A stretch of 64,000 nt of DNA from Uloborus plumipes. Its lineage: Eukaryota > Arthropoda > Arachnida > Araneae > Uloboridae. Position numbers and translations under genes: made by a program. The stretch spans positions 375,001 to 439,000 of the forward strand of contig JAXGGA010000021.1 in NCBI GenBank assembly GCA_038373865.1, in the 5' to 3' direction. Below the pieces are notes generated by a model, which saw only the letters and a list, made by a program, of their open reading frames with translations, searched no databases and was not told the origin of the DNA. Position 1 is the stretch's first letter. The number at the start of each line of letters is the position of its first letter. This document shows positions 12,150-26,800 of the stretch, piece by piece.

Positions 12150-12770
12150 AAGCTATCTACTCCCTTGTTCATTACAGCCTCTTCTGGTAAGCTGTTCCAA
12201 GGGCCGACAAGCCTACTAAAACAGTAATTTTCTTGATTTCCAGGTTAGCCTGAGATTTAAATAGTTTAAAACAATGACCCATTGTCCTTCTTTCGGTACA
12301 AAAATTTAACATTGTAACATCTTTCATTTTAATAAATTTAAACTACTGAATCAAGTCCCCTCTGACTCTTCTTACTCAAGACTATAGATATTAAACATTC
12401 TAAGAACTGGAATCAGGGCTAAATTAGAAAGCTCATTTACTAACCTTGTAGCCCTCCTTCAAACCCCTCCAATAAATTGATATCTTTCTTAAGGTAAGGA
12501 CACCAAAACTGAATAGCCTACTCCAAGTGAGGTCTTACTAAACTTCTATACAGTCGACACTCGTTATAACGACCGCACGTTAAACGGACCCTCCTAATAT
12601 AACGACCGGTGAGAAAACCCCAACTGTATCCCAATATACTCTACGTTCTACCTCTTATAGCGACCACTCGTTATAAAGACCGTTTTCTGTAGGACGGAGA
12701 CGGTCGTTATATCGAGCGTTGACTGTATAAAGGCAGAAGAGAACCTTATTGGATTTGTTTGAAATAGAGA
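12150..12770 (-). pseudogene. CR1-like LINE reverse transcriptase relic
   Basis: Read on the minus strand, translation in shifting frames gives the C-terminal signature of CR1/jockey-type non-LTR reverse transcriptases: LYRSLVRPHLEY, then FWCPYLKKDI, then LEKRR-like and MGHCFKLFK segments. Stops and frameshifts show that it is dead. It is interrupted at 12551-12725 by a pogo-like MITE. Removing that insertion and one TA restores the VLFC-LYRSLVRPH reading frame across the junction. Confidence 0.75.
12551..12725. mobile_element. pogo-like MITE in the LINE relic
   Basis: A 175-bp element with inverted ends CAGTCGACACTCGTTATAAC and TCGTTATATCGAGCGTTGACTG is flanked by TA on both sides (12549-12550 and 12726-12727). 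The CAGT...ACTG ends and TA target match pogo/Tigger-derived MITEs. It contains further GTTATAACGACC-type repeats and no coding sequence. Confidence 0.85.
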
Positions 12771-12873
12771 GTATAAACTACCTTTTATTTTTTCCAAAAG
12801 GAACTTATAGTTTCTGTTGTGTGTTTTCATTTGTCTATTTTTGTTTTTAGGAATTTTATCATTTTTTAAACAG

Positions 12874-12995
12874 GTGTACAAGGCTCGTCAATGTCTTATA
12901 CAGAACTGGAACAAGGTTATCAAGGTTTGAAACAGTCGCGGCCCTGCTTTTATATCGGTGAAGATGAGTGCTCTTTGCCACATAAAATGACAAAG
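12874..12995 (+). CDS. PPIP5K: PPIP5K exon 1 in window (residues 1-35)
   Basis: Coding from ATG 12891 gives [20 protein letters not shown] and then [15 protein letters not shown], ending in phase 0 at gtgagc (12996). An acceptor (cag, 12871-12873) precedes it, so the exon is internal and at least one upstream non-coding or coding exon is expected. The ATG context is weak (T at -3) and the 17 nt back to the acceptor have no in-frame stop, so the true start could lie upstream. This N-terminal segment is poorly conserved in the family, which makes the exon less certain than the rest. Confidence 0.7.
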
Positions 12996-15236
12996 GTGAG
13001 CAAGCGATTCAGAATCAATCTCTTATTTATCTACCCTTTATAATTTATTTACAGGAAGTTTCATGTATTATTTGAAAATTAATTCAATGATACTTATGTT
13101 AACTAGTTGGGATGCACCGATAAGCAAATTGGCTGATTACCGATTAATCGGCTGTTGATAATCGGCGCAGCCGATTAGTGATCATGATTATTATTTTTAA
13201 TCATACTAACTTCTCCATCACTTTTTTCTCTTTCACAATTTCGATTTTAACAATAGTTACTAATTTATTTCTGACAGACAATTAATTTTTCTAATTTTCC
13301 CAAAATAATTTTTAATTTACATCAAATTTCTTTGAGTCAATTAGCATGTTGTTGCTTATAAAGTTGCATTATGTTCACCAGACATGAAAATCTAAATAAA
13401 TAGGGAGGAGGCTGCGGTGAGCAGGCTAACTTAAGTTGCACTTTCAATGTAATTTTATGTGATGTAAATTTGTTTAAATAATTGATAGCTATTTAATCCA
13501 AGACTTTCATTCTTTGTGAAAATTATAGTCATCTAAAAGCGCTGTGTTAAAGGAGAAAAATACCGATACATGAAAACAGTTGCACTATTATTTCTATATG
13601 TTTGCAGAAAATTACATATGTTTACTAAAACAAATGTATTTATCGTAATTTCTTGTAAAATAAAAAATATTTGTACCCGCCGATTAATCTGCCTAATTTT
13701 GCTGATTATAAATAATCGGCAAGGTGGCCGATCGGTGCATCCCTATTAACTAGTAAAATACTCAATCACATAGCATTAAAAAAAGTGTTTACAAATATAT
13801 ATGTTGGAATGAAACTCTGAAATTGGACAATGTCTGAATAAAATAATTACAATGGGAATGGATCATGGACAATGTGCCAAATGTGAAATTTCACATTATT
13901 GCATTGTTTGTGTTTTTGAATTTGAATGTTTCGCTATCTAGCAAATTAGTAATGATCTAAGTTCAAATTCACAGTTAAAAAGTCATCGAAACATGCGTAA
14001 TATCTATAATTGAGCTAGATAAATGTATAAAAAAATTCATTTTCAATTTTTTTTACTTGACTAATGAGGATCATCGGAAGGAGATAAAAAGTGGTTGTAA
14101 TGATACAAGTTGAATTTTTGCAGTTAAAAAAGTATGTCCACAGTGAAAAAAGAAAAAAGTTCCCTGTGGCCTGATATTCTTATAAACTCTATAATTAACT
14201 TTAAAAATGTTGTCAGCATGACAAGTATTTTATGGTTTGACTACCATCTGCCATATTTGAATTAAAGTTTTTGATACCAAAAATAATTGCAACCTCATAA
14301 TTTTTTAATCTTCTGTAGCTCTTAGGGATGAAGGGATGATAGTCTTTTCTCGTCTTCACACTGATTGTTCTTTTTGCATTTAACTTTACACATTCATAAA
14401 TGCAGTTGGTGTTTTCCCAATCCTTCAAGTGTAAATTGGACTTGAATTACCACTGATGTCCCGGATCGTGAATTGGTCAAATTCAAATGCTCAAACATCG
14501 AAATAAGATAAAATATCAAATTTGGCACAGTTGTTAATAATCCGTTCGATTTTTTTTTTTTTTTTTTTTTTTGATGTTGTCTGATTTTTGGAGTTGGGTT
14601 CCTATACACACACACACACACACACACAGATATATATATATATATATATATTGTAACGAGTCCGTAGCACCTTCAACTTTCTTCAAATGAGCATTCCAAT
14701 CTTGAGGAAGTAACTATAAATTTATTTACAAGTATGTACACTATTTACAATAAGAGCAGAAAACAATTGCTAAACATCAGCAATTAGGCAGCAAACACTA
14801 CACTGTACTCTCAACAGTAATTCAGCACCACGTATCTAACGTGAACAGTAATTAAGCAATTACAAAAGCAAAACAAACATTCGCCCAAGCGAATAGCGAA
14901 TAAAACGAGTCACCAGAATCAAATCTGAAAACAACTGACTAACTTGTGTTCAAGGCCAGCTTTTTATACACTCAAGGACATTTCTAGCAAAATCTGGAGT
15001 ATTCCAATTCATTCATGAAATTTCTAAAAAGAAGAAAAAAAACACACTCAGCGGGGAAAATGTCTTCACGCTTATCAAATGTAGGGCAAGTATAAAAACT
15101 ACAAAACGTTACAGGGCCGGTATACCAGTGATAAAAGTGATATCTTCAGATACCTTTGCAACATGACGTCAGATAAAACCAAAACTAATGAAAATGATGC
15201 AAGGCAGGAAAAACAACAACTATTTACAAGATTTGT

Positions 15237-15271
<35 letters not shown>

Positions 15272-15286
15272 GTGCTAGGAATGCCA

Positions 15287-15336
<50 letters not shown>

Positions 15337-18300
15337 TGGCATTCCTAGCACGGATGTCACTTGCCCCCACCATCACTCCCCTCTCCTATACACACAAAAA
15401 ATTAACTGTTGTATGTAAACATGAAATTCACTCAATTTTCAGAACAATTGATTTTTATTTATGTGATGTGATAAAGTACAAGTTAACTAATAAATGTAAC
15501 TTAGAATAAATATATTCAAAGAATATTTCAGGTCTAAAATAGTTGTATTTTTCCAAAACTCTTAAATCCATTTCAGGTGTCACCCCCAACCCCCATAAGG
15601 GTGTCACTTCGGGAAGATCCCCCCCCCCCTCTTGCCCCAAGTAGCAATGCTACTGTAAATATATATACAGTGAAACTTCGGTAACTCGACACGGGGATAA
15701 CTCGACTACCCCACTAAATCGACATTTATTTTGCCGATGGTTGGCCCAATGCTAATTTCAATGGGCAGAAACCTCCCTAACTTGACACATATTTGCAGGA
15801 ATTTCTATAAGTTGACCTCCAGTTTCTTATTCTGGTCCACCTTTTGTTTCCAAAATTTTTTTCACATTCAACATTTCTGAGAAATCTATATTGCAGTTTC
15901 TTGGTCAGTCAATCAATTATCTTCTGAAATGAACTCTTGTAGAGTATATTCCTCCTTTTCTTTCTCATGTGGCATAAAGCTACTTAATTTATTATATAAT
16001 TTGAAAATAATAATAATAATAGTAATAATAAAAAAGAAATTATTTACTGGAATTGGTTTTTATAAGGGGAATGGGTGAATGGTAAGCACTAGTAAGTAAG
16101 TGATACAGAACACTCTTTAGCAGTTGAAATTATGTAACCCTGATGACTTGACACCCGCTTAACTGGACATGTTTTCATGTTTCCTTGTGGTGTTGATTTA
16201 CCGAGGTTCCACTGTATATATGTGTGTAAGTCCTTTACTTAAATGTGTTTTAATCATGTAAATATATTTAACAAAAAAACATTTTTTTAATTGATTCTTT
16301 TTAAATTTTATCATTGTTTAATTAGAATCAATTGCTAGTTTTATGCATTAATTTTTTGTTTGTTTACCCTTTATTTTTTTGAGCAAGATATAATACTATG
16401 TTCCAATCTGTATCCACTATTAAAAGAAAAAAAAAGAAAACATATATGCAATGTTTTTCAAACCTATAACTTTTTATTTGATTTTTTCGAAATTAAGTGT
16501 CAGAGCTAGAAATATAACTATTGTGCGGCTACTTCAAAATTACAGGTGTGTGTGTATGTTTTATTAATCAACATCTAAAACTCTGTGTCTTTTAATTGAT
16601 GAATTTTATATTTCCAGTAAGAAAAACTTTCGATAACTTGTCACGATTTGTTTACTGACATCTAAAGGAGCCATTACTAATCATGTAATTTTAAACTTTT
16701 AATAAAACAATAAAAAATATATTATTTTCAGTTGTTCTATAGAAGCTATTCATTTTTTTTTCCAGGTTAAGTGCTGATATATTTTTTGTCTGTTCCAATT
16801 GTAGAATATTAATAGCAATCAAAAGTTTCAATTTTCAGAGGAAGGGGGAGCAACACATTTCTAATACTCCTTTTGATATTCACTATTCTGTCCTATGATT
16901 CTATTTTGCGTGTAACATTTTTCAGGGTTTAATAGCTTAGGTGTCAAATTAGGCATGCAGGGTCTAGTCGTCTAATGAAAACTTTTGATCGCAAAATGCG
17001 ACTAACGACCATTTATTTCTAACACTGGTGCTCTTTTGTGTTCAAAATGGCTCACCCATTTAATGGACACACCGTATGTCAAGGTGATTTATGCTAGAAC
17101 AAATGTAGTTAATATTCCTTTTAAGGCTTAGACCACGAAAATATTGTTCTGGAAAAAAAACATTGTCAACTAATTTTTCAAGCAAGCTCTTAAATATAGT
17201 ATTTGTAGATTTTTTCAACTGTAAACGCAACAAACTTTCTTGTAAACATTATTCTCCATGTTAACTGTTCCTAAACCTTTTATATTCTTAACTTTAAAAG
17301 ATATGTTCTTATTTAAGCTTACTGGCAGTTTTATGCAACTAAAAAAATTGGTTTCAGGTGTATACTTAGAATATATTGTTGTGTTCATGAGTTCTACGCA
17401 AAAAGTTTAATTTTTTTATTTTTAGCCTTTTATGTGGGGTTCCACCCTTCAAAAAACATGCTTAATGCTTTTTCAATTGCAACTTAAAATTATTTTTCTT
17501 TTCCAGAATTTTTAATCCTAGTCGCCCCTGTATCTGTTGCATTCCAGCCCTAAATTCCCAGACTGCTGCTATTGTTTCTTATCCATGGTACCTAAAACGT
17601 GATAAGCATTTAACCACATTTTAAATTTTGAACAAATTTTGTTTTGTTTTTTGTTCTAAAATTCTTCCTTTTCCTTTCACTGAATGCATTTTGTTTTCCT
17701 GTTTTTTTTCTGTATGTTTGTGTTGCTGTTTTTTATTTGGCTAAATTTTGAGTTTCGTTGTTTTTTGTTTTTTTGGTGGATGTCTCTTAATGGAATGTGT
17801 TTGTTTCTTCTGAAAATACTAACAGTCATGATGTTTTTTAGAAAAGTTTTTGTCTCAAGATTTAAACAGGCTATTTCTTTGACATGCAAGTCTTATCACA
17901 GCAATTTCCCATTTTGGATTTCAGCATTTAATCTATGGTTCAGGTTAAAAATTTAGCCTTTTTACATTAACAATTCTTTTTCCCTTAATTTATAACTGTG
18001 GTTTGTGCAGCACTGCCCTTAAATTGTGCTTTTCTTTGTCAAAACTAACTACCTTTCTCTAACCAATAAGCTGGAAAAAGTTATTTCATCTTGATGTCTG
18101 CTGCCTAAATGATTGTCTCTTACGTTCAATCGATCAATGAAAGATCATATATGTTAGGATACATTTCAGTACTTGTTTTGGTACAACTGGGTAAAATGTA
18201 TAGGTCTTAACTTAGTTTATTTAGACCTAATGTAAGGACAAGTGTCAGAATTCCCATCAGAATTTTGGGTAGCTAGTTCGGACAACAAACTGCTCATGTT

Positions 18301-19436
18301 GACTATTAATTTTATGCAAAATGCAAGTATAAAGTCATATGCTTGGATTAGAAAGGGAGCTGGGTTTCATAAAAAATCAATTAAAATAGCAGAACATTCA
18401 GACAAAATTTTTTATTATATCCATGAAAAAAATATTCAGCAGATGAATAATTTCAATTAAAAATCAGCTAGAAGGAAATTGAAGTCATTTTTCATGGCCT
18501 TTTAAGGTTTATAAAATAATATTTTATCAGTCTCAAGAAAAGGGAGAGTAGTTGCCTTGATTTTCTATTTAAAGTTGGGATAAGATGACATTACAAGAGT
18601 TGCATTACAAAACTCTTTAGTAAGAAATGAAATTCAATGAAATAAATATTAAAAAAATATCTACATGGCACTTTCTCTCCCAATTGCTATGTTTTTGTTT
18701 ATGGAATAATCAACAATTACAAATATAAACCCTACAAGTTTTTTAACAATTGATTTTTAGTATTAATCTATCATATGCAACATTTCGCTATCATTAAGAA
18801 TAGCAAGCTTTTTGCAGTACTTGAAAGTTGTGTAATGATTGGTATGTCGCCATTGTTCCACCAGTTTGATACATTTCAATTGACCACAAATACCTTCAGT
18901 TGGAAGAGACGCTTGTCTGTTGTGTAACAGCTATGGTTTTGTCAGCAAGTCTGTATTGTAGATTTAGATACTCAAGAATAGTCTGTAGGATGAACCATCA
19001 TTTGATTAATTTTAAGATTTGAATCAGCCCTAGAGAAATCTTTAAATAAGATGCTGAACCTGAAAACTACAAGTAATGCTATCTGTAGATTATATCCCAG
19101 AAAATATGGCTCTAATCTTTATTTGATGAAATTTGAAATAATTTTCTTCAAAATTTTTAAGTTATTTTTCAGCATCCACTAATAAATAGTCTGCATACTT
19201 TCTCCTGAGTCCATGATGTATGTTTCAGCACCATAATTTTCAATTGCACCCAGGAGTGTAACAATTTCCAACAGTTTAGTTGTAATGTAAAAGCATGAGT
19301 AACTTGTTAAAAATTGTAAGAAAATGATAAATTTACTTTGGACCGAGTTCCAAACTGCAAACACAGTTGAAAATGTAAATTTTCAAAGAGGAGAACTGCT
19401 CTTTCAGCTGAAAACATATTTTAACTATGCTCTGCA

Positions 19437-19470
<34 letters not shown>

Positions 19471-20773
19471 TATCTTTTACAGTAGATGTATTACTTTCAT
19501 TTTTTTTTTTTTTTTTTCAAGATGATATGTCATATCAACCATGCATTAACCTCTTTTGCTGTTTTTTTTTCTGCATAATACTTGAAAAAATTAGTGCTGT
19601 GTATTGCATTAAATGAAAATCAGCTTGTTTTTTTTTTTAAGACTATTTCAGCTTCGTAATTGCAAAAAATTTTCTTAGTGAGTGTTTACTTCTGGAGTTT
19701 GTTTCAAAACACAGTGAAACTTCAAGTACTGGTTTTGTCTTGCAAAAATTGATTCAAGGCCTACCTACTAGATTTTAAGTTTTCAATTGAGATTTTTATA
19801 GGAAATTTTAGTAGCAATCCAGCTATTGTTTGGTAACAATTATTTATTGAAATTTCAACTAGTTATATCATGTGCTCCATCAAAAGCAAGTGCAACAATT
19901 TTGTTATCCATTCTGTTTAATGAAACAGGAAAAAAACTTAGGCTTTAAAAATTGTTGGTTGTACTATAAAATTAGTATTTGTGTATTATGCAAATGCATC
20001 ATTGTTTTATGTAACAGTTTTACTACTAAACAGTATATTAATTGGAATATGTGCTAAAATATTGAGATGCGGTGTGCTTATCATATATTAGTATTATTTT
20101 TTTAATGTAAAGATTAATTTAGCCTGAAAATTTTGCTTTCAATACGAAACATTAGTGAATTGTTAGAAGTAGGAAAACTTCATTTTAGTTGTAGTTCTGT
20201 ATTTTATTTATAATGCAATTTCTGTTTTTAAATGTTTTATATATGTTTTCAATTATGTTATGCTGTTTGTATGTACTGAACATTTTCTGTTTTGCATGAG
20301 TTTTGTGCTGTTCATTGTGGGAAGATAATTATTTTGTGTTTGTTATCCTCTGTTATGTGTACCACACTGTGTTTGTTAACATTTCGAATTGAATTTTTTA
20401 AAGGAAAGTGAAAAGTATGCAGATGAGGATGATCTCTCAGAAGGTAAACAAGTTATTGTTGGCATTTGTGCTATGTCAAAAAAATCTCAGTCAAAACCTA
20501 TGAAAGAAATACTTACTCGTCTGGAGGAGTTTGAATACTTGAAAACTGTCGTATTCCAAGAAGATGTTATATTGAATGTAAGTTTTAGTATGCTTGGTGA
20601 GTTTAGTTAAACGGTAGCTGTGAAGGTTTTTATCAGTGTTGCCATGTTTTTGTGAGGGTATTTAAATACTAGCTTTCTCGTGTGAAGCATTCACACTTGA
20701 TAGAATGTATGTGTGCAAACACCTGTTTTTTTTGGGTTTTTTTTTTTTTGAGTAATAACTGCAATATGTATAT

Positions 20774-20847
<74 letters not shown>

Positions 20848-23800
20848 ATAAGATCATACTCTCAAAAAAAAATAATAATACAATGCTAAAAATATTACTT
20901 AAATGTGATTAAAAATGTTGACTTTGAAGACAATGCTGAAGAAAGTATGTTTGCAGCTAATTAAAAGAAGAAAAAATAAAAGTTACAATGAAAAATCCTT
21001 CATACACTGACTGATTCTGTTTTTATTTGGGTTCCAGTTAAACAAATTACTTCCACTTTATTATCAGTCTTTTATGCAGACCAATAGAAAATTTAACTTT
21101 TTTTCTTTCTTTTTTTTAAAAAAACTTATTTTAAGCTAGTAATTTTTTATTTTTCCAAATGGTTGTTTACTCAAAACTGTTTTTTTTAATTGTTTTAACT
21201 TAATTTGATGCTTTATCATTGTGTAACCCTTTATTGTGTTATTTGCTTGTTTGTTAATATAGGTTAATATACAAATATATATTGCCTTGTAGGAACCAGT
21301 GGAAAAGTGGCCAATATGTGATTGCCTTATTTCATTTCATTCGAAAGGGTTTCCATTAGCAAAAGCTGTGGAGTATGCAAACTTAAGGAAACCATTTATT
21401 ATTAATGATTTGTTCATGCAATATGACATCCAAGACAGGTATATTTTATTGCTTTTATTTTAACTTATGTGTTGGTTTAATGTTTTTATTGATAAAAATC
21501 TTATTGACACTTATTCCAAAATTCAGGATTAGAACTAAGTTGGAGAATTAGTCTGTACGTCATTATAAAATTTGCTTGTTTTGAACATTTTTTTTTGTTA
21601 ATATAGTGTTTCTGTTAAAGTACTAATTTTTAATTTCTATTCATTTATGAAGAAGGATTTTGCTTCCAAAATACTAACTTTACATGTTCTTTGGGGTCTA
21701 AATACATTTGAACTTTGTAAAATTGATACATGATTCATTCGACTGTTTTGGTAACTCAATGCATAAATTTGTCCATTGTTGGCACAATGCTGTTTATATG
21801 GCAGAACATGGTAACTCGACAAATGCTGAGCGAAATGTGCTAAAATTGACTACTATTACTATTCTATGAATTTGTTTTTGCAAATTGTCTGAGCATTTAC
21901 TGTTTGTCGGAAATTGATTTAATTACTTCTTCGTACTATTTCTCTTTCAGCTATAATGTTTACTTAAATTCTCCGATCTAACTTTGGGATTAAGCATGAA
22001 ACTTTTTTTTGGTTCATCATATATTTAATTTTTAACTTGGACCAGCCAATGATATTATATCTTTTGGATGATTATGAAGTACTAATTTGTTACTCCTGTA
22101 AATTTCATGGATACTCCTGTAAATATGGTATGCCAGAAGTCTGACGGATTATCAACAAATTTAATGTATTTGACCAAGAAATAAACTTATTCCTGGGTCA
22201 CAGATAGTTGATCAAAAGAGTACTTTAACCTTAATGAAATCTATCCTTACCAAAAATATAGGGCTCCTAACTATGTCCTTCCTTTTCTAAGAGTCTTTGT
22301 TTTTTCAATTTCAAGTCTTTATAACTCTATTTTTTCAAATCTTTACCCTTCCCTTCTCCCTTATAATATCAGTTTTATTTTGAATTTTCTCTGCAGCCTC
22401 TTATATTCATTTGCAGTTTTCTCTAAAAAAAAATATGAATATGTTCACACTTCTATCTGAATGATTTATAAATTTTCAATCAAATGGGGACTCAACAGCT
22501 GAATTTCGAAATATTTAATAATTTTCTGCAGCATTGTACTACAATATACTAGGAATACATTGTAAGGATCTGATTCTTGTTCTCAACTAGTTTTCATTGA
22601 TTGTCACTTGTAGTTTAGGGGTTATACTTTGACCTTAAAATCAAACCATTCCTAAATTTTCCATTAAGGCTTTACATTTGCTCTGTACACGTATTTGATT
22701 CATTTTCTAAATTCATTGAATGTTAAATGTGTTTAATAAATGTATTTTTTATTATTTTTAGTTATCATAGCTGCTTTTCATAGCTTCTGTATTTATTTTT
22801 CATTATCCATACTCTGTAATTTCATCTTACATTTCTGTGCTGTTATTCAAATTGTTGTTTTGTAATTTCATCCTTTGAAATAAAAGTAAAAAATCTATTT
22901 GCTTTGGCGCAGACGAAAAGTTTATAGTATTTTGGAAAATGAAGGTATTGAGCTCCCTAGATATGCTGTTTTAGATCGAGAGTCTGAAAATCCTTCTGGT
23001 ATGTACCACTTCTTTTAAAATAGATGCAGTTGTTTTCTATTATGGATGTAAAAAAATTAATAGCTTTTCTCCACTTTTTGTGGGTTCTCCTTGCTTCTTA
23101 TTCAATTTTCAAAGACATGCTTACATTTATTGCTCTTTTATTTCTCTTTTTGTAAAAAATATTATTAAAGTATCCACCGGATAATTGAATCAGTCCCTTT
23201 AATGAATAAATTCACTAAAAACAACAATATCGAGCTTTATTAAACTAGCTCTTTTATTGAACCAAAAATATTTAGAACAAGCATGATTCATTGAAGTGAC
23301 CCCTGTACTTGTTTTTTTATTTGCACGGTATTCTATCATACTTTCCTTTTTTTAAAGTATATTATATTTAACGTAAAATGTTAAGCTGTAAGCATGAGCT
23401 CAGCTTATTAAAACTGAAAGCCCCAACCAAAGTGATTTAGAACAAGCATGATTCATTGAAGTGACCCCTGTACTTGTTTTTTTATTTGCACGGTATTCTA
23501 TCATACTTTCCTTTTTTTAAAGTATATTATATTTAACGTAAAATGTTAAGCTGTAAGCATGAGCTCAGCTTATTAAAACTGAAAGCCCCAACCAAAGTGA
23601 TTTAGAACAAGCATGATTCATTGAAGTGACCCCTGTACTTGTTTTTTTATTTGCACGGTATTCTATCATACTTTCCTTTTTTTAAAGTATATTATATTTA
23701 ACGTAAAATGTTAAGCTGTAAGCATGAGCTCAGCTTATTAAAACTGAAAGCCCCAACCAAAGTGATTTAGAACAAGCATGATTCATTGAAGTGACCCCTG

Positions 23801-26800
23801 TACTTGTTTTTTTATTTGCACGGTATTCTATCATACTTTCCTTTTTTTAAAGTATATTATATTTAACGTAAAATGTTAAGCTGTAAGCATGAGCTCAGCT
23901 TATTAAAACTGAAAGCTCCAACCAAAGTGATTTAGAACAAGCATGATTCATTGAAGTGACCCCTGTACTTGTTTTTTTATTTGCACGGTATTCTATCATA
24001 CTTTCCTTTTTTTAAAGTATATTATATTTAACGTAAAATGTTAAGCTGTAAGCATGAGCTCAGCTTATTAAAACTGAAAGCCCCAACCAAAGTGAAGTTT
24101 AAGAAAGTAGAAAAGCGTGAATGAAGTAAAGTGCCCGGGGTTCAAATACAATTTGCATGTTGGTGACGTTTGACGTAATTGTGTTGCAAGAACAGAAACG
24201 ACAAACGAGATTAAATGTATGCAAATTCTAGTAATACTTTTCATTAATTTAGCTCAATTCGTAACATAAATAATGTTACACAACTGAAAAGGAATTGCTC
24301 TAGTGTTTAGCAAAAGTATTTATAATTTTTCGAAGTATTTTTATTTTGACTAAAAGTAATAACAGAAAAATTGGTTTTCAGATTTAGAAACCCATGTTAA
24401 AATTTATTTGTACTTTATCTGGTGCAGCATATTTTATTTTGACGGTGTTATGGGAAATTCTATGCAAAATTAAATTTCTTTTGCGAAACTGATTTGGTAG
24501 AAAATTGAAGAGGAATATGATTAATATTTGATACAGAGCATGAAGAAATTATAGCACAGTGGAAGAGAGCTGAGAAGGGGAGTTCTCAACTTATTGAATG
24601 AGGCTGTGAATATTGCCTAGCGATTAAGAAAAAGAGCATACATATGTACAACTAATGAAAAGATACAAAAAGTATCAGCAAAAAAAAGATTTAAAAAATT
24701 GCTAAATTGAAGTACTGTCCCTCCAAATTTTCGCGATTATCAGTCAAAATATGCTGAATAAAAAAAATATTTTGGGAGATCACAGTGACTTCCTGTCACC
24801 ATCAGAGTGCCTCTGTGTCCATGCGTCTCACTTTTTTTATTAATTTTATTTATTTTTACTTATTTGTTTTTTTATTTGAATTTTTGAAAAAAACCTAATT
24901 ATTGTTTAAGCACTTTGAATGGAACAGGTGTTTGAACATAGGTTATCTTGCTTAGGTCACACTAAATAGAAACTCAGGAATATCGCGAGCAGCTGATGAG
25001 TTAGTTTGATTGGCTGACTTTCCTGTCTCCACCCCTATAGTAAAATGTTGATTGTTTTGGTGTCTGCTTTCTTTCATTATATTATTTGGTACTTTTCCAT
25101 TATACCGACGCAAATCTCGCCAAGCCGACTCTATGGTGACAGCACAGCAAAAAGGTTACAATCAGCTATAATCCGTTAGATGTCAGTTGTCTCATTATTT
25201 TCAACCATGTTGGCGACTTTATTGCTTATGCCGGTAAAATGGAATTGTACCTATTATTTTTCTGCAGCAAACATGCACACACTTATATATATTTGTGTAC
25301 ATCTGTTGGTAGATAGCTAATGTGTTGTATGATTGCATTTTTTCTTAGAATTAGTTGAGAGTGAAGATCATGTAGAAGTAGATGGAGTAACTTTTAATAA
25401 ACCTTTTGTTGAAAAGCCTATATCTGCAGAAGACCACAACATTTATATATATTATCCAACATCAGCTGGTGGTGGAAGTCAGCGACTTTTTCGAAAGGTA
25501 AAATATTTTTCTCTCAACATTCATAGGCAATGTGTGAATGTTTTTAGACGTGTCCTTATTATTGAATTAAATGCTAATTTGTGCTGATGTACATTGTACA
25601 ACCATTTCTCTCATCTCTAAAGATTATTTTTCATTGTTTTATTTCAAGTAATTTTGCTTATTTAATTATGTTTCTTTTTTGTATCTGGTGATATTTTTAT
25701 GTGCAATTTTGCTTATTTTTATGCTTTTGATAATGTTTTCATCATTTTTTTAGAATATTTTTTGAATTTTTACATTGTTTTTATATTTTTACTAAGAAGT
25801 ACATTGTAAAAAGATTACTGTTTAAATTTACAATATGTAATGTGGAAATTGTGATAAACTCGTATAAATTTTGGGAATTTCAACTGAAGCCAACAGTGAT
25901 AATTGTTATTTTATATCAACAAATTTAAGCGGATTTGTAAAGCTTTTTTTTTTTCCAAAAAATTTTACTGGCGTTGTTTTCATTTTCTTTTCAGTTATGC
26001 CTTCAAATTTCGACTGTTGCACTTGCATCTAATCCTTTTCTTGTAACAAAATTTAAATAAAACTTGCTTTTTTATTTTTGTGTTGTCAACATCCATTGAT
26101 AAAGCTAAGGGTGCTTAGTATTGATAACTCAGAGAATAGTTCATTTTCTTATTTATGAGCAAAACGTCTATTTGTTAAGTAATTTTCTGCATTTTGTTTT
26201 CCAATTGATTTCATGTTGATCCACCAATCTCAAAACTTCTTTTTTGCATTTGTTGTGCAGATTGGTAGCAGAAGTAGTGTTTACTCACCAGAAAGTAGAG
26301 TTAGAAAATCTGGATCATTCATTTATGAAGAATTTATGCCTACTGATGGCACTGATGTCAAAGTATGTATGGTGTTTTGAAGCTCAAATTTCTCTACCAG
26401 TTTTTAAATTAAAAAAAGAAAAATAAGGAATCAGTTATATTTTTTGGGTGTAGTGTATGAATATAAGTTTTTTTATGAGATACTGTAATAATTTTACTAA
26501 CCCATTCTCGTCCAAAGTTGCGTATACGCAACATTTCATTAAACAATTTTTAATGAGCTCTGTAGCATATATTTCTCATTCTTTTATTTTCATGTTATTT
26601 TTAAGGGTTTTAAAATCATCTATCAATTATTAGAAATTCAATTGGGTCAAACATTTTAAGTACAGAAATTTTCAAAATGTGCAATTTTTTTAACTTAAAA
26701 AACGGTTATTGTCAAGTTCAACATTTTAAAAATGTAGAATTTATCTACTTGAACTTAATCATATGTTTTTACAATGGCTTAAAGATGCAAGTTTTGTTAA

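Noticed and set aside
16963..17540. Possible hAT element between CAGGGTCTAGTCG and CTAGTCGCCCCTG
   Set aside because: Inverted similarity is short and imperfect and no flanking duplication is found.
18242..18460. 72-residue open frame in intron 1
   Set aside because: Reads like ordinary AT-rich sequence; no flanking splice logic or known family.
23271..24095. CRISPR-like repeated structure
   Set aside because: Units are contiguous 165-bp tandem repeats with no spacers, in a eukaryotic intron.
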